This document shows positions 1 through 5,496 of a stretch of 12,692 nt of DNA, one piece after another. The position numbers and the translations under genes were made by a program. The stretch comes from Bacteroidales bacterium (GTDB lineage Bacteria; Bacteroidota; Bacteroidia; Bacteroidales; NBLH01), in assembly GCA_029210905.1 (NCBI GenBank), contig JARGGF010000041.1:1-12692 (forward strand), read 5' to 3'. Below the pieces are notes generated by a model. The model made no database searches. It was given only the letters and a program-made list of their open reading frames with translations, and had not been told where the DNA came from. The stretch's first letter is position 1. Each line of letters begins with the position of its first letter.

Positions 1-965
1 CAAAGAATCCCTATCTGATTTTCAAATGTTAAGCTCTTAATTACTTTAGGGAAAATTGATATCTGCTGATCAATAATGGTCTGAGGCAAACTATTGGCAT
101 TATCCTTATATACATTAAAAATTCGTATCGGAATATTCAAAATCTGCAAGGGTTCTACAGTTCTTGGATGCAGAATGCCCGCGCCAAAGTATGCCAGTTC
201 TGCTGCTTCAAGATAACTTAAATGATTTACCTGTGATGGTTCGCTTACATGTTTCGGATCACCGGTCATAAAACCATCAACATCTTTCCATATATCAAGT
301 GCAGAAGCTTTGATGCAGTAGGCTATTGCAGCAGCACTGTAGTCCGTTCCTCCCCTTCCCAACAGCCTAATTAACCCATGCTTTGATACACCATAAAATC
401 CAGGTATTATGTGAATTGACTCATTATCAAACAATTCAATCAAATTAGATTTTGATTCTTTTAGATCCACACTGGCATTACCTGAAACATTATCTGTTAT
501 TAATCCTATAAATTCAGGAAATGCGAGTTTACATTTTGGAGTAATTGTTTGAATTACACCGCATATGACAGTTGCACTTAATCTTTCTCCATAACTCAAA
601 ATCTCATCCCTGCTGGTGGGATTTGTTTGCTTGTTTTCAGTAATTTGCTCCAGACATACCGACAAATCGCTTATTAGATTTTTAATTTTATTAAATGTTG
701 ATTCACGAAGCTTTTCATCAGAAATCAGTTCAAGTACATATTCAAGTTTTAACTGGTACAAATAGTCTGTCAATTCTTTAACACCATTTGATTTCAAATG
801 GATTTCATTAAGGCATGTGATTAACTTATCTGTTACCCCATAAAAAGCCGAAACCACAACCACCGGAGCTTGTTCATATGAAGTTATAATATTTGCAATT
901 CGCTGAATATCTTTAATTTGCTTTAAGTTTGAGCCACCTATTTTTACAACTTTTCTATTTTGCAT
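1..965 (-). CDS. Aspartokinase (aspartate kinase), 3' end outside the window
   Basis: Phosphorylates L-aspartate with ATP, the first step of the aspartate pathway to lysine, threonine and methionine; cytoplasmic. The 321 visible codons start at ATG 965 with MQNRKVVKIGGSN, the KxGGS nucleotide-binding start of the amino-acid kinase fold. Further family motifs are VVVVSAF (about residues 35-41), GRGGTDYSAAA (from residue 203) and WKDVDGFMTGDP (about 225-236), then AELAYFGAGILHPRT and the beginning of a likely ACT region. The gene runs off the left edge, so it cannot be decided whether this is a monofunctional kinase or the kinase half of a ThrA-type kinase/homoserine dehydrogenase. The SAM-I riboswitch in its leader points to the methionine branch (inference). 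No internal stop or frameshift is seen in the visible part. Confidence 0.93.
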   Translation of the reverse strand, partial: MQNRKVVKIGGSNLKQIKDIQRIANIITSYEQAPVVVVSAFYGVTDKLITCLNEIHLKSNGVKELTDYLYQLKLEYVLELISDEKLRESTFNKIKNLISDLSVCLEQITENKQTNPTSRDEILSYGERLSATVICGVIQTITPKCKLAFPEFIGLITDNVSGNASVDLKESKSNLIELFDNESIHIIPGFYGVSKHGLIRLLGRGGTDYSAAAIAYCIKASALDIWKDVDGFMTGDPKHVSEPSQVNHLSYLEAAELAYFGAGILHPRTVEPLQILNIPIRIFNVYKDNANSLPQTIIDQQISIFPKVIKSLTFENQIGIL

Positions 966-1141
966 AAAATGATTTTTTTTTGAGTTTGTGATTGTGTTAT
1001 TCCATCTTGATTTGCAGCATTGGCCTGTTGCCAAAACAGCAATCAAATAATGATGAACTTATCAAAACGAGTTTTCGTTTCCGGATAAGATTTGGCTTTT
1101 TAGGCCTGCATAAATTTTTTCTTCATGATTTTAAGTGTTAA
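966..1141 (-). promoter_or_regulatory. Leader between riboswitch and aspartokinase (probable expression platform)
   Basis: About 175 bases of untranslated leader separate the SAM aptamer from the start codon. Just after aptamer helix P1 lies an AT-only hairpin, ATTTTAA-CAC-TTAAAAT (1128-1144), which overlaps the 3' strand of P1, so the two should be mutually exclusive. Further down, AAACGA/TCGTTT and TTGATTGC/GCAAATCAA can pair, the latter with one bulged base. None of these is followed by a U-run, so no canonical intrinsic terminator is visible. A nine-codon ATG reading frame (MKKKFMQA then stop) lies at about 1125-1099 and could be chance. Control may be translational or by another mechanism; this is inference. 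Confidence 0.4.
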
Positions 1142-1249
1142 AATTTATAATTTCCTGGTTTCCCAGGATTAGGTATTGGCACCTTGCCGAAAGCGGGTAG
1201 GTTGCCAGAGTTTCATAGAGCCTAATCTCTCCACTCTTCTGTATAAATC
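1142..1249 (-). ncRNA. SAM-I (S-box) riboswitch aptamer
   Basis: On the minus strand the S-box core reads GAGTGGAGAGATTAGGCTCT, then ATGAAACTCTGGCAACC, and later AAGGTGCCAATACC, which follows the SAM-I consensus (GGAGGGA, GGCCC, ATGAAACCCGGCAACC, GGTGCCAATTCC) with compensated changes. Helices can be drawn: P1 ATTTATA (1248-1242) with TATAAAT (1149-1143); P3 from ACC/GGT and CCG/CGG around 1203-1180; P4 TCCTGG-GAAA-CCAGGA (about 1168-1153) with a GNRA loop. GATTAGG (1227-1221) in the P2 loop is fully complementary to CCTAATC (1173-1167) in J3/4, the position of the known SAM-I pseudoknot. It binds S-adenosylmethionine and is expected to reduce expression of the downstream aspartokinase when SAM is plentiful. 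Confidence 0.93.
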
Positions 1250-1291
1250 AAACACCCTTTTTGTAGAAAGGAATATTTGAAATTCTAGTGA

Positions 1292-1323
1292 CAAAACTAT
1301 TTGAAAGAACTATAGTTTCCAAA
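1292..1323 (-). promoter_or_regulatory. Bacteroidota-type promoter of the riboswitch-aspartokinase transcript
   Basis: On the minus strand TTTG (1323-1320), a 20-base spacer and TAGTTTTG (1299-1292) fit the Bacteroidota consensus TTTG-N19/20-TAnnTTTG. Transcription would start near 1286, about 37 bases before the aptamer. The spacer contains a perfect 10-base palindrome, AACTATAGTT (1308-1317). A 9-base direct repeat (TTTCAAATA on the minus strand, 1306-1298 and 1282-1274) flanks the start site; either could bind a regulator, but this is not established. Confidence 0.65.
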
Positions 1324-1473
1324 TTTTTTTAAAGATATTTTTAAAAATAATTTATAAGTAATTGAATATCAGTATAAAAAATTTCGTTAATAAAAGAGGT
1401 TTTTGTCTCGAATTTTAAATCTAATTGCCATTTTTTGAAATAATCTCGCATAATTAAGCTCTTTTTATAACTG

Positions 1474-1510
1474 AAAAAAAAGAGCAGGCTATCATATTTT
1501 TAACCTGCTC
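1474..1510 (-). terminator. Intrinsic terminator after the S9 peptidase gene
   Basis: Read on the minus strand, GAGCAGG (1510-1504) and CCTGCTC (1488-1482) form a perfect 7-bp stem with a 15-base loop, followed directly by eight T (1481-1474). It sits 23 bases after the peptidase stop codon and separates that gene from the riboswitch promoter downstream. Confidence 0.88.
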
Positions 1511-1532
1511 CTGGTCTTAGATGTCAGGTAAT

Positions 1533-3968
1533 CTATTCTGATTCTTCATCACTAATTTCTCTGTTTTTTACATATTTTTCGAGCCATTGATCCTGTTCCC
1601 AAAGTAAATGTAATATTGATTCTTTGGCACTGTAACCATGACTTTCCTTTGGTAAAACTACCAGGCGAGCTGTTGCTCCAAGTCCTTTAAGTGCATTAAA
1701 ATATCTTTCGCTTTGCAGAGGATAGGTACCTGAATTGTTATCAGCTTCGCCGTGAATTAAAAGTAATGGAGTTTTCATCTTGTCTGCATGCATAAATGGC
1801 GACATTTTATAGTATACCTCAGGGGCTTCCCAATAATTTCGCTCTTCGCTTTGGAATCCAAATGGGGTTAGTGTTCTGTTATAGGCACCACTTCGGGCAA
1901 TTCCAGCTGCAAATAAATCTGAGTGTGACAACAAGTTTGCCACCATAAATGCACCATACGAATGTCCCCCAACAGCAACTTTATTCCTGTCTATATAACC
2001 TAGTTTATCCACCGCATCAATAGCTGCTTTTCCGTTGGCAACCAATTGTTTCCTAAATGAATCGTTTGGTTCTTCTTCACCCTCGCCTACAATAGGAAAA
2101 GAAGCATCATCTAACACAACATATCCGCGGGTTACCCAGTAAACCATTGAACCATAGTAAGGGTAAGTAAACTCATTAGGATTAGCTGTGCTTTGACCCG
2201 CACTGTTTTTATCCTTAAATTCAGTTGGATATGCCCAAATTATCATTGGCATTTTGTCCTTCCTATTAATATCATATCCTACTGGTAAATAAAGTGTTCC
2301 TGATAAATCCAGACCGTCATCACGCTTATATTTTATCACTTCTTTGTGGACATTCTGAATGCTTTTAAATGGGTTTTCAAAAGATGTAATCTGCTTTAAG
2401 GCAATTTTCTTTTTAATATTCCGGATATAGTAGTTTGGATATTCTGTTGGCGACTCAATTCTTACAAGGATTTCTCCTTTTAACATATCAATTGCAGCAT
2501 ACAGATTTTCAAGTTTATCAGTATAATTTGATTGGTACAGCCTTTTTGTTTGTTTTGTCTTTAAATTAATTTTATCGATAAATGGAAATTGCCCTTTTTC
2601 TGTAAATCCATCACCAATTAAAAAAGCATTATCATTTTCAATATCAAGCACATATTTACCATATTCATTTCTTTTTGAAGAAAAATTCCCAGGGTCACTA
2701 TACTTATCCTGATAGTTTCTGTCATATAGTATCACGGTTTCTTCTGAGGGATTGGCGGGATTAAAAACATAGGATTTTGTATTTCTATTGTTCCACCAAT
2801 AATCATGAATTATTGCAGTATTATCGGTGCCCCAATCAATCCGATAAAATCTATTAATGGTTTTGCAAAGCAATTTTGGAGTTCCAGAAAATGGTGCATC
2901 CAATTGAAATATCTCATCCCGAAAATCGGCCTTTTGTTCAGGATCTCCGTCATCCAAAGCCTCTGCCCAAAAAAGAGTTGCCGCTTTATCACTTCTCCAG
3001 TTCATGCTTCTTTTCCCTTTTCTTACAGCCATAAATCCTTTGGGTAATTCTTCAATTAATGGCACCTCATTAATTACTTTTACAAGTTCACCATTACTTT
3101 TATAGATGGTTGTAATTTCAGGAAAACGATAATAAGGTACGATGTATGAAAATGGTTTATGAATGGTGCTAATCAGAACATAATTCCCATCAGGAGAGAA
3201 AGATACATCGCTGTACATTGCTTTTTCTTTCCATTTTGTTTTTTCGCCTTCTAAACTCAGTTTATAAAGCACAGAGCTAGCTAATTGCTCAAAATTGTGC
3301 TCATCACTGGCGTTTTTTAACAAATCCTGATAGGTTCTATTTTGAGCTTTTGAACCTGTGCTAGTAGTAATTGTAGGGCCTTCCGGAATAGCTTCTGCAG
3401 TATTTATCAATTCAGGTAAATTATCCGGTAAAAAATTGACCAACAAGGCCTTATTGTCTTTAAACCAGCTTATTGGATTTCCCATATTTGCATTTACATT
3501 TGCTTCACTAATTTTTTTTGCCTCAGCAGTTTTTATGTCTAAAATCCAAACTTCAACTCCTTTTTCTGTAGTATTGGTAAATGCCATTTTAGTTTGATCG
3601 GGCGACCAGTTATACATGGCCATCCTTGCATCTTTTGGCAAGCCATTAACTTGCCTGGCATCCTTGTCTGATAGCAATTTTACTTTAATATTCGTATAAA
3701 AAGCAGTCCTGCTGCCAATATTTGTTTTAGGGTTTATTCTTAAGCCGGCTAGTCGCAGTTCCTTTTCCGACAATTCGGCAATGGTTTTATAGCTATCGCG
3801 ATAAAGCAAAACCATGTATTCCCCTTTGCTATCAATTTGAACATTTGGAGCTCTTTGAACATCAACAAGCTCCAAAATTTCCTTTGGTGGTTTTTGGTAA
3901 CTTGTGTTTTCCTGAGCCCAAGAATTTAAGCCCAGCAGCAAAATAACAATCAATACAAAATTTTTCAT
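1533..3968 (-). CDS. Secreted S9-family serine peptidase, glutamyl-endopeptidase-like (S9D)
   Basis: Serine peptidase of the prolyl oligopeptidase clan, 811 residues. The start is a real ATG at 3968. Residues 1-18 form a signal peptide (MKNFVLIVILLLGLNSWA, cleavage probably before Q19), so the enzyme is exported; there is no lipobox Cys. The middle is a long beta-propeller-like region. The C-terminal alpha/beta hydrolase domain (about 540-800) carries the triad: Ser670 in GHSYGAF, Asp743 in HGEADNNSG and His777 in ESHGYSAKES. The stretches GIARSGAYNRTLTPFGFQ and RLVVLPKESHGYSAKES resemble what I recall of plant chloroplast glutamyl peptidase CGEP, which suggests subfamily S9D and cleavage after Glu; the specificity is inference. 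It is monocistronic by context, with its own terminator and a long 5' leader. Confidence 0.93.
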   Translation of the reverse strand: MKNFVLIVILLLGLNSWAQENTSYQKPPKEILELVDVQRAPNVQIDSKGEYMVLLYRDSYKTIAELSEKELRLAGLRINPKTNIGSRTAFYTNIKVKLLSDKDARQVNGLPKDARMAMYNWSPDQTKMAFTNTTEKGVEVWILDIKTAEAKKISEANVNANMGNPISWFKDNKALLVNFLPDNLPELINTAEAIPEGPTITTSTGSKAQNRTYQDLLKNASDEHNFEQLASSVLYKLSLEGEKTKWKEKAMYSDVSFSPDGNYVLISTIHKPFSYIVPYYRFPEITTIYKSNGELVKVINEVPLIEELPKGFMAVRKGKRSMNWRSDKAATLFWAEALDDGDPEQKADFRDEIFQLDAPFSGTPKLLCKTINRFYRIDWGTDNTAIIHDYWWNNRNTKSYVFNPANPSEETVILYDRNYQDKYSDPGNFSSKRNEYGKYVLDIENDNAFLIGDGFTEKGQFPFIDKINLKTKQTKRLYQSNYTDKLENLYAAIDMLKGEILVRIESPTEYPNYYIRNIKKKIALKQITSFENPFKSIQNVHKEVIKYKRDDGLDLSGTLYLPVGYDINRKDKMPMIIWAYPTEFKDKNSAGQSTANPNEFTYPYYGSMVYWVTRGYVVLDDASFPIVGEGEEEPNDSFRKQLVANGKAAIDAVDKLGYIDRNKVAVGGHSYGAFMVANLLSHSDLFAAGIARSGAYNRTLTPFGFQSEERNYWEAPEVYYKMSPFMHADKMKTPLLLIHGEADNNSGTYPLQSERYFNALKGLGATARLVVLPKESHGYSAKESILHLLWEQDQWLEKYVKNREISDEESE

Positions 3969-4130
3969 AAAATAAATGTTTTAGAAATGATTAAGTTAAA
4001 CTAGTTGGCTAATGATAAAGCTAATTTGGTTGATTCAATTGCAAAGCAACTAAAATAGGTAAAACTTTTCTAACTTCAAAAACATAAATCCTCATAAACT
4101 GTCATTATAAAAAATCACAACTTATAGTGA

Positions 4131-4161
4131 TTGTGCAGGTTCTGGTTCAAAGTTAATTTTG
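4131..4161 (+). promoter_or_regulatory. Candidate promoter of the porin gene
   Basis: TTG (4131-4133), a 20-base spacer and TAATTTTG (4154-4161) fit the Bacteroidota promoter consensus. The expected start is near 4167, giving a leader of about 95 bases that holds the repeats at 4182-4201 and 4240-4252. Confidence 0.5.
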
Positions 4162-4176
4162 TAACATAAATTTCAA
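4148..4176 (-). promoter_or_regulatory. Candidate promoter of the S9 peptidase gene
   Basis: On the minus strand TAACTTTG (4155-4148) matches TAnnTTTG exactly, and TTG (4176-4174) lies 18 bases upstream as a -33 element. Transcription would begin near 4142, giving a leader of about 170 bases. No better match was found nearer the start codon. Its -7 element shares two bases with the divergent porin promoter. Confidence 0.4.
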
Positions 4177-4181
4177 TGACC

Positions 4182-4201
4182 GATCTTCTAAGATCTTTTA
4201 G
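4182..4201. repeat. Hyphenated palindrome and tandem 10-mer in the porin leader
   Basis: GATCTT-CT-AAGATC (4182-4195) is a perfect inverted repeat with a two-base centre, too tight for a good RNA hairpin loop and more like a protein-binding site. The same bases also read as a tandem pair, GATCTTCTAA then GATCTTTTAG (8 of 10 identical). It lies just downstream of the predicted transcription start, a position where a bound repressor would block transcription. No regulator is known from the sequence. Confidence 0.4.
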
Positions 4202-4239
4202 AAACCATATTTTAATCTAGAAATAAAGAAAGATAAATA

Positions 4240-4252
4240 GTATTTAAAATAC
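4240..4252. repeat. 13-base palindrome before the porin start codon
   Basis: GTATTT-A-AAATAC is a perfect odd-length palindrome, ending 11 bases before the ATG at 4264, over the place where a ribosome would bind. It is AT-rich, so chance is possible. Confidence 0.35.
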
Positions 4253-4263
4253 CATTGTTGTTC

Positions 4264-5418
4264 ATGAAAAATGTTCAAGTTAAAATCTGCTGCTGTGTTA
4301 TGCTTTTTCAAATTGCAGGCATTGTAAAATCACAAACAGAAGCTGACAGCAGTGCTCCGTTTAGTTATACATTTGAATATGTGGGTGATGTATTTACTAA
4401 TCTGCATGGTGGCCTAAAAACAGGCTCAACCTTTCTGGGAATGGCAAATTTGACCCTGGCTTTTGATACCGAAAAAGCAGGATTTTGGAAAGGAGGTATG
4501 TTTTTTATCAATGCAGCAAATACGCACGGAGGGAGACCTTCAGACATATTAGTTGGTGATTTTCAGGGAGTTTCAAACATTGAAGCAGGAGATCTTAGCT
4601 ATTTACATGAAGTATGGTTTAAACAAACATTTAATAAACTAAGTTTTATCATTGGATTACAGGATTTAAATGCCGAATTTGCAGCCTGTGATTTAGGTGG
4701 TATGTTTATAAACAGTTCATTTGGAATCCATTCCACAATTGCAGACAATGTTCCTTCGCCAATCTTTCCGCTCACCAGGCTTGGTGCTATTTTTGAGTGG
4801 AAACCTAATGAAAATATTGAGTTCATGACTGGAGTTTTCGATGGGTTGTTATCTGATTATCAGAATAATGAATACAATATGAACTGGGACTTGAAAACAG
4901 GAGAAGGGATGCTATATGTTGGAGAGATAGTTTTTTCAGGAAAATTTATTAACAGCAAGCATGGTAACTATAAATTGGGATTTTATAATCACAATCATAA
5001 AGTAGCAGCGGATGATGAAGGTAGCTATACAGTTGAAAACAATCTTGGACTATATGTTCTTTTGGATCAACTGGTATACAAAAACAAAAATAACGACGGA
5101 GGAATCGGCATTTTTGCCCAATTGGGTCTGAGCAATCCGGATTTGAACAATCATTATGCCTATCTGGGTTTTGGAATGCAATACTGTGGTTTCTCGTCAA
5201 ACAGGTGTGATGATGAAATTGGTTTGGCATTAGCACAAACATGGCTTAAAAAAAGCACTAATGGAAACGAAACAGTTATTGAATTAAGTTACAAAGCAAT
5301 TCTGGGTGATCATTTTTTCATACAGCCTGATTTTCAATATATTATTAACCCAGCGGGTACAGATGAGAAATTAATAAACTCTTTTATTGGTAATTTAAGG
5401 TTTGGAATTAATTTCTAG
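4264..5418 (+). CDS. OprB-type outer-membrane porin
   Basis: Outer-membrane beta-barrel porin of 384 residues, resembling the OprB (carbohydrate-selective porin) family. ATG 4264 is chosen: the longer frame would start at TTG 4255, and the ATG is followed at once by a signal peptide (basic MKNVQVK, hydrophobic core, end near VKSQTEA). Family-like stretches are SYTFEYVGDVFTNLHGGLKTG, FWKGGMFFINAANTHGG (near residue 75), VGDFQGVSNIEAGD, LHEVWFKQTF, a GLQDLNAEFA turn and SIFPLTRLG-like spacing; the C-terminus ends in aromatic IGNLRFGINF, as in barrel strands. Family members take up sugars, but substrate cannot be read from sequence. It precedes feoAB by 78 bases on the same strand, so it could feed small ions, including ferrous iron, to the Feo system (inference). 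Confidence 0.88.
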   Translation: MKNVQVKICCCVMLFQIAGIVKSQTEADSSAPFSYTFEYVGDVFTNLHGGLKTGSTFLGMANLTLAFDTEKAGFWKGGMFFINAANTHGGRPSDILVGDFQGVSNIEAGDLSYLHEVWFKQTFNKLSFIIGLQDLNAEFAACDLGGMFINSSFGIHSTIADNVPSPIFPLTRLGAIFEWKPNENIEFMTGVFDGLLSDYQNNEYNMNWDLKTGEGMLYVGEIVFSGKFINSKHGNYKLGFYNHNHKVAADDEGSYTVENNLGLYVLLDQLVYKNKNNDGGIGIFAQLGLSNPDLNNHYAYLGFGMQYCGFSSNRCDDEIGLALAQTWLKKSTNGNETVIELSYKAILGDHFFIQPDFQYIINPAGTDEKLINSFIGNLRFGINF

Positions 5419-5422
5419 ATAA

Positions 5423-5440
5423 TTCTTCTATGGAGAAGAA
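5423..5440 (+). terminator. Weak hairpin after the porin gene, possible attenuating terminator
   Basis: TTCTTCT-ATGG-AGAAGAA is a perfect 7-bp stem with a four-base loop, four bases after the porin stop codon. It is followed by ATTTCTATTC rather than a clean T-run, so termination is probably partial at best, and read-through into feoAB is possible. Confidence 0.35.
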
Positions 5441-5462
5441 ATTTCTATTCAATAATTAAATA

Positions 5463-5470
5463 TATTTTTG
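5463..5470 (+). promoter_or_regulatory. Candidate -7 element before feoAB
   Basis: TATTTTTG matches TAnnTTTG and would place transcription start about 20 bases before the ATG at 5497. The -33 side is poor (TTTC at 5442-5445 with a 17-base spacer). No convincing Fur box was found. feoAB may have its own promoter as well as read-through from the porin. Confidence 0.35.
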
Positions 5471-5496
5471 TCAAAGTTTTAAAAAGTACATTATAG

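Noticed and set aside
966..1249. Lysine riboswitch before the aspartokinase
   Set aside because: Lysine riboswitches are common before lysC genes, but the conserved blocks seen here (ATGAAACTCTGGCAACC, GGTGCCAAT) are those of SAM-I and no lysine-box core is present.
2805..3047. 80-codon plus-strand frame inside the S9 peptidase gene
   Set aside because: It lies wholly antisense to a well-supported gene with intact signal peptide and catalytic triad; its protein has no motif.
4255..4263. TTG start three codons upstream of the porin ATG
   Set aside because: ATG 4264 is immediately followed by a typical basic signal-peptide start (MKNVQVK), so the upstream TTG is not needed.
5419..5496. Fur box before feoAB
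   Set aside because: Short ATAATT and ATTCAATAAT stretches were examined, but none approaches the 19-base GATAATGATAATCATTATC pattern.
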